A stretch of 64,000 nt of DNA. Origin: Symbiodinium natans. Taxonomy: Eukaryota > Sar > Dinophyceae > Suessiales > Symbiodiniaceae. The notes below the pieces were generated by a model. It ran no database searches and had not been told where the DNA came from. It worked only from the letters and a program-made list of their open reading frames with translations. This document shows positions 32,247-43,300 of this stretch, one piece after another (the stretch's first letter is position 1; each line of letters starts with the position of its first letter). Made by a program: the position numbers and the translations under genes. The DNA is taken from positions 1-64,000 of the forward strand of contig CAJNDS010000756.1 of NCBI GenBank assembly GCA_905221605.1. The letters are read 5' to 3'.

Positions 32247-33412
32247 CATGAGCGTCGAGCAGAAGTTCGAGGTGTGGGAAGCCTGTGAGGCGGCGTCTTT
32301 CAATCGAGGCTGGCTGTCATGATCGCAGAAACGTCCCCATACCTCGAGACTGTGTTAGAAACGCCTCTGACGGCCTCGAGACTGTGTTAGAACGCCTCTG
32401 ACTGTTCCGCACATGAAAGTATGATCACTTAGTGAAGAGGTTCCTCGAAAGTCTGAAAGCATGATGCCAGCCTGTGCTTGCACGCCAATGACTCAGTAGG
32501 CCAATGCTGAGGGCCTGGCGGCCCAGGACAGACTCTTTTCCTGAGCAGCCGGGCTGGAGGCTAATTCGGAATTATTCTGGATGATGTTTCCAGGATGTTA
32601 CCGCCAGGAAATGGCCAGAACAAAAGTGGAGACCGTCCCTGCTTTGCCAGCTGCTGCGACCCTCGCTCGCTGGAGTGAACATTGATGAGTTGGCACGAAG
32701 CTGCTTTTTGCTTGAGCCACCTGAAGCCTCAAGCTTTGAAGTTCACGGACGGTTCGAACAGCCCCTGCAGGATCACGTGCCGCTGCGACATCCGGGCAAG
32801 CTCTCGAAGCTTGCTGATGCGCCTGCCTGGGGGAGTTCAGAATCTACTTGACGACAAGTACACCGCATCATGGGACTTAACCGCTTTGGATCGGGGCGGT
32901 CCGACGCATGGAGATGTTCAGCGCAGATTCTGCCACGCTGTCTGCGCTGATGGTCTTTCTAGCTTGCAACCACAACCCAAAACCTAAACTCCCAACCCAG
33001 ACCCTTGAGTGCCTTAAGTGCACTCAACTCAGCACCGCAGACAGCAGCTGATCGCTTCAGTACTCCAGGGAGGCACTGCAACAAGGAGACAGTTTCGATA
33101 ATCGCACGCAGCCAGTGGGCCAGCAGCGCGCTTATGAGTGTCTTCTCAATCATCCCTAAATCCTTGAACATCGGCAGCTGTTTCAGCGCAACTTGTCAAG
33201 CGGTGCTCCATGGAGACGCATCGCCAGCAGAAACACAGCAGAAAGAGTGTCGTGCACGCATGGTGTTGACGAAGATTGTCCTGTGGGTAAACATTCCAGA
33301 CTCCATTGGGCATCGAGCATTGAGCATGTTCCTCGTTGCCGTGTTCTATCCTTGCTAGCGTGAGTGCCGCAGGCTTCCACGGTTTGCAGTCAAGCGGCAG
33401 GCGGAGCTCCTC
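32247..33412. other. Spacer between gene fragments
   Basis: Holds CCTCGAGACTGTGTTAGAA in tandem near 32342-32395, a repeat of the GGCCCAGGAC...GGAGGCTAATTCGGAATTAT piece also found at 30955 and 34085, and an ATTGTCCTGTGGGTAAACAT copy near 33270. No gene is supported. Confidence 0.45.
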
Positions 33413-33955
33413 ATGGCAGACTCCGGTAGGAGGCCTGATGGCTTCTTGGGGTTCCTCCAAAAATCCCGAGACCGCGCCATGTCCAGCAAGTCGGACGCAC
33501 GGCTGGTATCGTGCATCCAGGCCGCTGACGAGACCCGTCGCAGCCGGAGCCCAGCATCCGAGTCCATTCTCCCCACCGACACCGTCCCAAGCCCGGAGCA
33601 GAGCTGCCGCAGCCCGGCGTCCGCCGAGTCTATTATCTCCAGCGAGACCGAGCTGGCCGTGGAAGAGGTTCTGAGCCGGGGCCGGGAAGTGGCTACCAGA
33701 CTGCGAGCGCTGTCCGTCCGCGCGAAGGGGTTCGTAACGGCGCACCCGTGGGAAGCCGATGCCTTGCGCCCGGCACTGGAAGCAGCAGACGCCTTGGTGG
33801 CGAGAACATCGGCGATCCTATCCCGCGCTATGTTCGGAGCGCCGTTTCATCGCTTGCCCATGTACACCTGGGAGGAAGTGGCAGCGGCGGAGAGCTCCCT
33901 GTCGGCCGCTCTTTGCGGCGCACGCAGGCGCGTGCGCGGCAGCATCATCGACTGA
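33413..33955 (+). CDS. Unknown Ser/Ala-rich protein (180 aa)
   Basis: Begins MADSGRRPDGFLGFLQKSRD. It has a Ser/Pro-rich part with repeated SRSPASESI / CRSPASAESI. It then forms an Ala/Glu/Arg-rich helical domain (LAVEEVLSRGREVATRLRAL, DALRPALEAADALVARTSAI), and ends RRVRGSIID. Composition and even codon use argue for real coding, at least in the past. It stops 20 bases before the duplicated block. No family recognised. Confidence 0.45.
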   Translation: MADSGRRPDGFLGFLQKSRDRAMSSKSDARLVSCIQAADETRRSRSPASESILPTDTVPSPEQSCRSPASAESIISSETELAVEEVLSRGREVATRLRALSVRAKGFVTAHPWEADALRPALEAADALVARTSAILSRAMFGAPFHRLPMYTWEEVAAAESSLSAALCGARRRVRGSIID

Positions 33956-33974
33956 CGCTGCCCGGTTACAGATG

Positions 33975-34798
33975 TGCAGCGAGTGCACGAGAGGATCATG
34001 CGCGCAGAAGAACTGTTTGAGTCCGAGCGCCCGGAAATGCAGGGGCAGCGCTCGAGTCTGCGCCTGAGACCTTGAACGGGCGTGGCGGCCCAGGACGGAT
34101 TCTTGTCCTGGGCCGCCGGGCTGGAGGCTAATTCGGGATTATTGTGGATGATGTTTCCAGGAGGTTGCCGCCAGTAAAATGGCCAGAACACGTAGAGACA
34201 TTGAGCGAGAAATAGTCAACTTGTAAGGACGGGCGTCCTCGAGCATCGTCCTGCAGTCGCGCGCAGCATGGGCTTCAACCGCCATATGGGCGGGGCGAGC
34301 CGCTGCCGCGAACCGCATCATGCGACTTCACGGCCTGTGGCCTCTTCACGAAGACTTTCCCGTGCGTGTGCCTCCTGAGAAAGATTGTCCTGTGCACGCA
34401 TGGCGTTGACAAAGATTGTCCTGTGGGTCAACATCCTAAACTCCCGTGGGCATCGAGCATTGAGCATGTTCCTGGTTGCCGTGTTCCGTCCTTGCTGCGC
34501 TGTTCTCGGTCCAAATAGGGGCGAGTGGTCTTGCCGAGGCAAGGCTGCCTACGCGCATGAAGAAGCCAGCGGCCGCGGAAGGCCGCCAGCGTCCCGGCAA
34601 GGGCACGCTGCCTCATCATACCTGCAGCGACGAAGCAACGGGGTGTTCTCCTCTCAGGAAAGACATCTCCGTCGCAGATGAGAAGGAGTTTGAGCTTCTG
34701 CCCCTCTACCACCGCCTTCTACGGCACAGGCAGGAGGACGCCCAGGCTGGCTCCGATGATGGTGTTGCAGTTGATGTCCCGGCCTGGGCGATGCGTTA
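33975..34798. repeat. Duplicated 0.82-kb block, copy 2, truncated at telomeric repeat
   Basis: Identical to copy 1 up to GGGCGATGCGTTA; the next bases are CCCTAAACCCTGAAG instead of TCTTGAG. The coding frame of the Cys-module protein is cut after about 80 codons. Confidence 0.95.
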
Positions 34799-35040
34799 CC
34801 CTAAACCCTGAAGCCTAAACCCTGAACCCTAAACTCTAAACCCTAAACCCTAACAAACCCTAAACCCTAAAAAGCCTTAAACCCTGAAAAAGGTCTAAAC
34901 CCTAAAACGCCCTAAACCCTAACAAGCCCTAAGCCCTAAAAAACCCCTAAACCCTAAAAAGCCTTAAAACCCTAAAAAAGCCCTAAACCCTAAAACGCCC
35001 TAAACCCTAACAAAGCCCTAAGCCCAAAAAAACCCCTGGA
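34798..35040. repeat. Degenerate telomere-like tract
   Basis: CCCTAAA mixed with CCCTAAAAAGCC, CCCTAAAACG and CCCTGAAAAAGGTC units. It starts directly at the break of the duplicated block. Confidence 0.9.
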
Positions 35041-35329
35041 GCAGCGAGGCACCCAGGCTGCACGCATATTGGCGAGGTCTCGTGAGCGCACAGGGGGGTC
35101 TTACCATGAACACTGGTTTTCTACAATGTTTTAGTTTGTTCCGTACTATGACAACTTCTTGTCTGTCACGACAATTCCATGGCTCCTTTCCTGACTGCAG
35201 CTGCTCCTTCTCGCAGCTGTTTTGCTGCTCTTGGAGATGCTCACCTGCCTTCTTTTCGAAAAAGCGGACCCCTGCCAATAAAGGCCTCCTGCAGACCGAT
35301 GGGCCGCTCAAGACAACCCTCAGACGGAA
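35041..35329. other. Spacer, no supported gene
   Basis: Low-copy sequence with short frames on both strands. Nothing recognised. Confidence 0.3.
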
Positions 35330-35468
35330 ATCAGCAGTCTGAAATCAGCCGTCTGAAATCAGCCGTCTGAAATCAGCTTCGTCTGAAATCAGCAGTCTGA
35401 AATCAGCTTCGTCTGAAATCAGCAGTCTGAAATCAGCTTCGTCTGAAATCAGCAGTCTGAAATCAGCG
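35330..35468. repeat. TCTGAAATCAGC repeat array 1
   Basis: About nine TCTGAAATCAGC units joined by AG or TTCG linkers. The same units occur at about 36455-36520, 36940-37140, 37790-37840 and 39595-39690. They frame, and lie inside an intron of, the AlkB-like gene at 37148. Confidence 0.95.
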
Positions 35469-35472
35469 TAGC

Positions 35473-35544
35473 CATGATGCCTGCCACTCATGAGTGGCCA
35501 GCCTGTGCGTTCTCGTCCTGGTACAAGGAAAACAAGAGTGTCTA
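35473..35544 (+). pseudogene. Internally deleted copy of the second AlkB-like gene's first exon
   Basis: The first 14 codons of the gene at 37148 (MMPATHEWPACAFS) are joined in frame to its last codons before the stop (SWYKENKSV), so about 157 codons are missing. Sequence after the stop (TCTAGCCTCGGAGA) also matches the intron of the larger gene, then diverges. This is a deletion derivative of genomic DNA, not a spliced copy, because the intron donor GTACAAG is still present. Confidence 0.8.
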
Positions 35545-37147
35545 GCCTCGGAGAATTTTTTTTTGTGTGTCTTGATTTGATTTCACTGAGATGGCAGCGT
35601 TTGGGGCTTACAGATTTCGTTGTTTCCCTGCTGCTTTGATTCTTGAGATGGCTGTTGTGGTGTCGTATCCGGACATTGAGGCGGGATCCTGGTATTTCAG
35701 CTTTCATGCGTCCTGTGGTTGAAATGATTTGCAGGCTGTGCCCATGGCTGCCAGATTGTTGATTGGCAACGAGAAGGCAGTTCAGAGTCGAGGTCCCAGT
35801 TTTACTTCTTTGGACATGAAAGTGATGTGACCGAGATGCGGATGTCATCTGTGTGTATAGACCCTTTCAGGTGGCAATGAGTTTGAATACAGGAAGCCTG
35901 AAGGTGGCCTGCCTCTGTTGGTCTGTGACACGAGGAATGTCTCAGGCCTGGGACTAGCCATGTTAAGTCACATGTGCAGTGTTTCAAGCATCTAGTTTTC
36001 GTTGTTTATTTGATAGGACAGGCTGGACGGGTAATGGTGCTGACAGCCACAGCGGTTGCGACCTCGGTGGGTGTGTCAGCTGAGACCTTGAATGTGCATT
36101 GAATGAAGCCTTGAGCTTCACTTTAGCATTTGGTCAGTTGTACTTCTTTTCAACCTTTCCTGAGGACGGTCATTGGTTCTGCTGGGAGGGCACTTGGCGT
36201 GAGGACCACACCGACATCGTAGGAGAGAGGCTCTGTTTCCGTTGCACAGACTCAAATGTGCTTACTGGAGGGTATCACTGCTGGCAGATTAATAACTCCG
36301 ACGCGGGCCAGCTTCCAGTTTGGTCGGAGTGGCCGATGGTTTGCAGATCTCTGTGGCAATAAGTGACAGACAATAAGCTAGTGTGACAAAAAGTTTTCAT
36401 TGTGATTTTTAGAACTGACTGTCAGGAGGTTTGTTTCGTATATGTTTTGCACGTCAGCAGTCTCAAATCAGCAGTCTGAAATCAGCTTTGTCTGAAATCA
36501 GCAGTCTGAAATGAGCAGTATGAGAGTTGCCGTCTTGGAGATCTGCTGCTGGCAGTGCGGGGCACCTGTTAATCATGAAGGAAACAAGGTTGTTTCATTG
36601 TTAGTTTGTTCTGGGTTGCAGGTCTGTAGTCGGATATTGTTTTGTTCTTATTTGTCAAGTTGGATATCATGCAGGTGACTCGTTTGTATCTTCCCGGATT
36701 GATCCTAGCCTGCGTGGTTCGCGAGAGTTGACCAGGAAAATGCAGACAGGGAGACTTGACTCTTGGTTTCAGTTCTCTGTGAACCTCCGATGTGGTCAGA
36801 GTTGCTTCATGGCAATGAATGGCAATGTCAGGTTGGTCAGGGTGCGTGACTCCATGGCTCCAGCATCCAGCTCAATGGGACTGAATTCCAAATCAAGGCA
36901 TGTTTGCTTGTCACATGTTTGTTTCTTTCAATATGAGTTTCACGTCTGAAATCCGCGTTATGGGAAATGAACTTCTCAGAGATTAACCTTTTGTTGCAGG
37001 TCAGCATGTTGACTTTCCAGTCTGAAATCAGCATTATGGGAACTCAACTTGTCAGAAAGCAACCTGTTCTTTCTCGTGAGCTTAGTCTGAAATCAGCAGT
37101 CTGAAATCAGCTTCGTCTGAAATCAGCAGTCTGAAAGCAGCATAGCC
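35545..37147. other. Region between array 1 and the AlkB-like gene
   Basis: T-rich low-copy DNA with small frames (for example 36099-36362 and 36728-36949) that lack recognisable domains. It contains two TCTGAAATCAGC clusters (36455-36520, 36940-37140) and the variant TCTGAAATCCGCGTTATGGG, repeated as TCTGAAATCAGCATTATGGG. It may contain diverged introns of further derivative copies. Confidence 0.45.
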
Positions 37148-37668
37148 ATGATGCCTGCCACTCCTGAGTGGCCAGCCTGTGCGTTCTCCCGCAAGGACGC
37201 GCAGAGGTTTTGCGAGATGCTGGCCGAAGCGCACGGTCCAGCCAATGTGGACGACACATTGAACGTTGGTTTGCAGAATCTTTTTAATCGGTCCTTGAAG
37301 GATCAGGAAATGGATGGGGACGCAAGCAAAGATGGCTTGCAGTCATCTCTGTGGCAGATTCGGGATTGTCTGAGTTTGAAAAAGCTGCCATTGCTTTGTC
37401 AGAGTATCCATGATATGAAGATCGAGAAGGAGAGAGAAATCAATCCTCACAATCCGAGAAAGGCAGTAGAGATTATGGGAAAACAACGTGGAGGAGAACA
37501 CTATCTCTCTACCACTGTCAATGGTCGTGATTGCAATTGTGCCGTCAAGTTTGGAGGTGAAAGATGGAGGGAAACCCAGGAATGCAGTGTGCGTCCTTGC
37601 GAAGCGACCATGCAAGGAGTGGCAATGCAGAGATGGGTCCAGGATAACTTGCTGAAGAAGGAGTCCTG
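37148..37668 (+). CDS. AlkB-like gene 2, exon 1
   Basis: Codes for an N-terminal region, MMPATPEWPACAFSRKDAQR onward. A helical part follows (DTLNVGLQNLFNRSLKDQEM), then a Cys-containing part (NGRDCNCAVKFGG, QECSVRPCEAT) and WVQDNLLKKES. The exon ends TCCTG^GTACAAG. Joined to exon 2 it gives an uninterrupted frame across S-W-F-N-L-F-M-N-R-Y, which fits the AlkB FNxxLxNRY motif; this is why I prefer the splice to the in-frame stop at 37691. The upstream limit is uncertain. Confidence 0.6.
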
Positions 37669-37881
37669 GTACAAGCAAAACAAGAGTGTCTAGCCTCTGA
37701 GATTTTGAGGTGATTTTTTTCTTATGTTTTTGTTTACTCTGAGATGAGGTTGTTCTGAGATTAGTTATCCTGAGATTGGGAGTCGGAGATGAGCAGTCTG
37801 AAATCAGCTTTGTCTGAAATCAGCGGTCTCAGATCGTTTTTTTTGTCTGTTTAGTTGGTTGTAATGTCTCTTTGTTTCCAG

Positions 37882-38700
37882 GTTTCAACCTCTTCATGAA
37901 CCGCTACTCTTATGCCACCGACCATGCCATTGCAATGCACAACGATTCATCGCAATATTATTCGGAGATTGATCCGATCACATCGCTTTCAATGGTCCTG
38001 GGATCATTTCTTTTGATCCAAGCGAAGCAGGCTCGCAAACGAGGCACAAAACCCAGGTGGTGTTTGGTTGTTTACCAGCCGCCTGGCTCCATGCTGATCA
38101 TGGCTGGGAAGTTTCAATCGCAGTTCGAGCGTGCAGTGCCTGCTTGGTTGGACATGAAGGAGTTGGCCCATGCGGACAATGGTGCTGACTTTCAATTGAC
38201 CCGAGGTGGGCAACATGAGCGTCTCAGACTCCTGTTTGTTGGGCAGGCGCAACAAAAGATGAAGGCTGAAATTGAGAGACTGGCGACTTTCGATTTGTCC
38301 GAGACTTACAGGTGGAATGTGACGGTGAGGTGGATAAGAAACCATCTGAACGAGGACTGTCCATGTCGCGGGAAAAAAGTTGAACTAGTCGGACCTGAGA
38401 TGCTGAAACCACCTGGAAAGGCAAGGACGCATGGGGAATCTGCAGGGTCGAGTGCCAAGGTACCCTGGGATTCCAAGGCAGCAGCACAAGAGGCGGCAGA
38501 GCTTAAAAAAGGCAGGCCAGGAAGTGAAGTGCGGAAAGAACATGTTGGTGAGAGGCCAAGTTTATTTGCAGAGCCAGCTTTCGTTGCCACGCTGGAAATG
38601 GCGATTGATATGATCACTGTGGAACCATGGCCGCAATTTTCTGCTTCGTTCTGTGGAGACTCCGGTGTGAGGAGACTGGTCCTAGTTCGGCAGAGATGTT
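37882..38700 (+). CDS. AlkB-like gene 2, exon 2 (dioxygenase core)
   Basis: Starts after TTTGTTTCCAG^G. It contains FNLFMNRYSYATDHAIAMHN followed by D (HxD = HND), then EIDPITSLSMVLGSFLLI, GSMLIMAGKFQSQF, and WNVTVRWIRNHLNEDCPC with the Arg. The distal His expected in the SQFxxxVP position is Arg (ERAVP), while the gene at 25947 keeps it (LHGVP). An Fe(II) site lacking one His is usually inactive, so this may be a binding-only or dead enzyme. The 3' part is Ala/Lys-rich. The downstream splice site could not be fixed; the frame ends at 38700. Confidence 0.6.
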
Positions 38701-38769
38701 AGTTTTGTTTCCATTCTGAGAGCAGACCACTGTAACCTCAGGCCAACCTTTATTATTTTAATGGCTTAG

Positions 38770-39576
38770 GGTACTGTGAAAATATGCCAGTGTTTTGTTG
38801 TTCGATTGAATCCATCGGTAAGGCAAGCAAGATATAAGGGCATTGAGGAGCAGGTCGCAGGTTTGCTTCAAATTGATGCTTCTCTCAAGGACATGGTTGA
38901 GAACCACAAAATGTCTTCTCAGCAGAGTTTAAGCGTGCAGCGGAAGATCGTGATGAAGTTGCGCAAGTTGAGGAGACAGGCTGTGCTTTTGGAGTTGCTT
39001 TGGTTGTGGACAGAGGGACATAGTTTTGTCGCTGCGATCGACCAAGTAGCTATCGAAGTTCCAGCCAAAGATCCAAAGCATCTCACAGTGGTTCAGATGT
39101 CTTTTCGTGTGTTCAAGGAACTCCTGGAGGAGCGGCCCATTGATGAAGAGTGTCTCCAACAACATGGTCTCGTGTGCTTGGACTTTTCTGCTCTGTGTGA
39201 ACAAGTTTTGGTGCAAAGCGTGAAAGAGAAAACATGGGATTGGAAATCTATCCAGGGAAAATATTGCATCGAGTCATTCACAGCCTATGTGTTTGATCAT
39301 TCTGCACCGTCGGATAGCATCAGTGTCAGGACCAAACTGACTTTTCTGCACCTTGCTTTGGGTGCTGTGGTCCGGAAGGCTGAGAACCAACGGGCAGAAG
39401 TGTCCATGACAAGTGCTATGCGGTTGGAGAAGTGGTTTGGTCTTTATTTGGAGCAGATCTGGTGTCATGAAAGCTCCCAACAGGCTGCGTCACCAGACTG
39501 TCGGTTGATTTTGTGGATGATACCTCTGCAAAAGAGACTCGAATACCTCGACTCTAAAAGAGCGAAAACAACATGA
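38770..39576 (+). CDS. AlkB-like gene 2, likely exon 3 (unknown domain)
   Basis: A 268-codon frame without an ATG near its start; it begins after GGCTTAG^G, which fits an AG^G acceptor. It is helix-rich (GIEEQVAGLLQIDASLKDMV, RKIVMKLRKLRRQAVLLELL), then ALCEQVLVQSVKEKTWDWKS and DSISVRTKLTFLHLALGAVV. It ends RLEYLDSKRAKTT. The domain is not recognised. A separate gene is possible, but the missing start codon and tight spacing favour an exon. Confidence 0.45.
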   Translation, partial: GTVKICQCFVVRLNPSVRQARYKGIEEQVAGLLQIDASLKDMVENHKMSSQQSLSVQRKIVMKLRKLRRQAVLLELLWLWTEGHSFVAAIDQVAIEVPAKDPKHLTVVQMSFRVFKELLEERPIDEECLQQHGLVCLDFSALCEQVLVQSVKEKTWDWKSIQGKYCIESFTAYVFDHSAPSDSISVRTKLTFLHLALGAVVRKAENQRAEVSMTSAMRLEKWFGLYLEQIWCHESSQQAASPDCRLILWMIPLQKRLEYLDSKRAKTT

Positions 39577-39589
39577 CGCACTGAAAATC

Positions 39590-39695
39590 TGCCATTCTGA
39601 GATGAGCAGTCTGATATCAGCAGTCTGAAATCAGCAGTCTGAAATCAGCTTCGTCTGAAATCAGCAGTCTGAAATCAGCAGTCTGCATTTCTGTC
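39590..39695. repeat. TCTGAAATCAGC repeat array 2
   Basis: About five units with the same AG and TTCG linkers as array 1, directly after the stop codon of the gene. Confidence 0.9.
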
Positions 39696-40377
39696 ATTGC
39701 AGTGGAGCAAAGCTGAGTACGAAGTCTGCTCAGCAGATGTTTAGGGTTTAGGGTTTAGGGTGTTGTCATCTAGACCCCGACAAGAGAACCCCCAACTCGG
39801 ACATCTTGAGCCCCCATAGGGCTAGTCGGGGCTGTTTGGGTTTGGGTCTTCCTGGGTTGGTTTGGGGCTACGAGACGAAGTCGCAGCACGAGGGCGGTGG
39901 AAAAATGATGCGGGGCCCCGCTCCCGGAGGCTGGTGTGGGCTTTCGACTTCTTCCCACAGGCTCTCTCTCTCTCAGAGAAAGGGCCCTTTCACGGGGGGT
40001 TCTCTCCCTCTTTGGGGATTGAAAGGGGCCTTTATGTTCGGAAACTCCTGCATTCCAGTTGCAAAAGGCCCTGTCTCGAGCTAACCCCTAGACCTGAGAC
40101 CCGTGCATCTTCCTTTGCAATATGATGAACACATGTGTGAGATCATATCTAAGGACGCGGGGGTATGGGGCATTGACCTTTTGCCGAACTTATAATCCGA
40201 TGACAATGTGCCCGGAGAGTCGTAGTCTCGGCGCGAAATGAAGCCCCAAAACTTCAAGTCCCCACTACCTGAAGCGAAGCGTTGGAGGGCCTGTTCGTAC
40301 CCGACGCCCATGGCCTCCCGCTTTTGGGGGCTGGGGCTGCAGGGTTTTAAGGTTCAGGGTCGAGTGCCCATCATGAG
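39696..40377. other. Spacer before the ABC-transporter exons
   Basis: One TTTAGGG pair at 39742, a CTCTCTCTCTC stretch at 39962 and TTCAGGGT-type repeats. The exon that should encode the residues just before the Walker A Gly-rich loop was not found here. Confidence 0.35.
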
Positions 40378-43300
40378 GCCGGGAAGACCAGCACGCTGAA
40401 CATGCTGACGGGGGCGGTGCTCCCCTCCTCTGGCGGACAAGCATTTCTGGGGGGCTACGACGTTGTCCAGGAGCAGCGGAAGGTCCCGGGTTCGAGCTTG
40501 GGTGCCCTAAGCCCTGAACGGCCCGAAGCCCTAAACTGGCGAAAAGCCTGACTCCTTAACCCTAAACCTTGAACCCAAGGGACGCTTTTTTCAACCGAAA
40601 CAGGTTGTGACCTCTCAAGGCTTCAGTGGGGATCGAAAGTCAAGCCCGCTGTAGGGTTTATCGGGCTGACGGGGCCGGATCTGCAGAGGTTTGTTAGATT
40701 TTGTTAGGGTTATAGGGGCTTCCATGTTCAAAGTTCCACGAACTGGAGAGCTGGCGGATCGGCTGTAGCGACATCAGCGAGGGTAGTGGGCCATCCCGAA
40801 ACCCTCAGCTCTAAATCCTGCAAGTAATGGGCCGGTCCTAAGGTTACATCTTGAGATCCGGGAGATGATCTTAACTTCCAAGGATCTTTGTATCCCGGAA
40901 TCCCATAAGTTCCTGCGCACTTGCGGCCCTGCTCTTTCCCGTGCTTCTTGCTCCTTCTGTAGTTTTCGGGTTTGAGGGCCCTACGCCCTTCTAAACCCTA
41001 AACGCCCTCAACCCTAAACGCCCCAAACCCCAAACCCCAAACTCTAAACCCTAAACCCTAAACTCTAGAACCCTGGAACCCTGCAACCCTAAGCCAGGTG
41101 CGGCGCCTTCTCGGCTTCTGCCCGCAGCACGACGCACTTCTCGACCGCCTCACGGTGCCTCTGAGGGTGTTCTGGGCTTAGGTGCCTTAAGGTTGGGGTT
41201 TAGGGTTTGGGGTTTGGGGTTTAGGGTTTAGGGTTTGGGGTTTGGGGTTTGGGGTTTAGGGTTTAGGGCTTAGGGCTTAGGGATTAGGGATTAGGGCTTA
41301 GGGTTTAGGGTTTAGGTTTAGGGTTTAGGGTTAGGAGTTTCGACACCCTAATAGAACCCCTTATGTGGGACCAGGAAACCAGAAACACCCTAGACCCTCT
41401 ATAGCCCCTTGACCCCCTAAACCCTAAACCCCAAACCCTAAATCCCCTAAGCCCCCCTAACTGCCTGATATTTCCAAGCCCTAGAACTCACCAAAACCCT
41501 CTGGACTGCCGTCAACCAACCAACCCCTGCCCCTAACCCTAAACCCTAAACCCTAATCCCTAAACCCAAAACCCTAAATCCTAAACCCTACACCCTGAAC
41601 CCTAAACCTGACAGGTTCGGGAGCACCTCGAGCTTTTTGGACGAATCCAGGGCATCCCCAGTCACGTGCCTGGGGCCGCGTTGCGGGTTTGTGGGGAACC
41701 GTTTTCAGGGTAGGCCTTGCAGGTGTCTTTTTGGGTTTAGTCTTCGGGTGTATGCCCACCCTAAACCCCTAAACCCGCCTGCCACTTTAAGCGCATGGCC
41801 ATGCAGGCGATCAAGGAGCTCTGTGACCAGATGATGCAGGACCTTTGGAAGGGCATTTCCCGAATTGCCACCACCACTGAAGATGCCCAAACACACATAG
41901 AGGGTTTAGGGTTTAGGGCTTGCGGCTTAGGGTTTGGGGCTTAGGGTTTAGAATTTTATCCCCGCCCCCTCCTCCCCCCCCTCCCCCCCTCCCTACCACC
42001 CGAATTCAGCCTGCAGGATCATTGGATGTAATCCAACCTTCTCGACACCTTTTAGCAGAAGTACCCAGAACCTTAGACCCTGAATCCTGAACCCTGAACA
42101 CTAAACCCTAAACCCTAAACCCCTCCCCCCCCCCCAATTCCCAACCTCGCCATCCTGAAGCCATCTTCTGAGAGGACCTGTCCCTCTCGCCACACGTGGA
42201 CAAGCTGGCCATGACCCTGAGCGGCGGGAACAAGCGCAGCCCGGCAGCGACCCTAAACCCTAAACCCTAAGCCCTAAACCCTAAACCCTAAACCCGAAAC
42301 CCTTAACCCTTAACCCTAAACCCTAAACCCTAAACCCTAAACCCTAAATCGTTGAGGGCTTAGGGTTTGCCACCGCAAGCCCCTAAACATGAGCTCCTCA
42401 ATCCGAAACTAAGTACTGCAGGCCTCAACTACTGAAGCCCCGCAAAAACACCCCAAGGACTCTTTGGCAACAAAAATGTAGACCCCCCTTACAGGGTGCT
42501 AAGCCCTGGAGACCCGAAACCCCCTAAACCCCCCAAAAGCCCTAAAACCCCAAAAGCCCTCAGCCACCCCCCCCCCCCCCCCCCCCCGCCCCCCCGCGAA
42601 CCCCCACAAGCCTGAAACCCTAAGCCCTAGGCCTAAACCCCAAACCCTAAACCCGAAGGCCCAAAAGCTCGAACCCACAAGAACAAAGAAGAACCAAGGG
42701 AAGCTCTCCCTGGCCATTGCACTGATGGCGTCCCCACCGTTGGTCTTCCTGGATGAGCCGAGCCGCATGGCCAAGGTTTAGGGTTTAGGGTTTTTTTTGC
42801 AGGTTTTTTTGGGGTGTACCAGAAACCCCCCCCCCCCCCCCCCCTCCAACATGCTTCGGGTTGCTTAGGCTTCCGGTTCAAGGTTCAGGGTTCAGGGTTG
42901 CGGTTTTTTGGCTGTTGAGGTGTACACTGCAGGGTGGAGGGCCAAGTTTTTCTTCAGACATCAGGATTGCACGGGCGATTTAAGCCCGAAACGGGAAATC
43001 ATGCCGGCTAGGCCTACGAGCAATCAGGCCCCAAACCCTAAACCCTAAACCCTAAACCCTATAAACCCTACACTCAGACAGGGAGGCTCCAAGTTAGGAG
43101 AACCTCTCCAGGTACCGGCGTGGATCCAGCTGCCCGGCGGCTTATGTGGCAACTGGCCTGCATCTGGCATCTGGCCCTGAGGGCTCTACTAGGGTTAGGG
43201 TTTAGGGTTTAGGGTTTAGGGTTAAGGGTTTAGGGTTTAGGGTTTAGGGTTTAGGGTTTAGGGTTTAGGGTTTAGGGGTTTAGGGTTTAGGGTTTAGGGT

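Noticed and set aside
35330-39695. CRISPR-like array of short repeats
   Set aside because: TCTGAAATCAGC units are 12 bp with 2-4-bp linkers and no unique spacers; no cas genes, and the context is eukaryotic.
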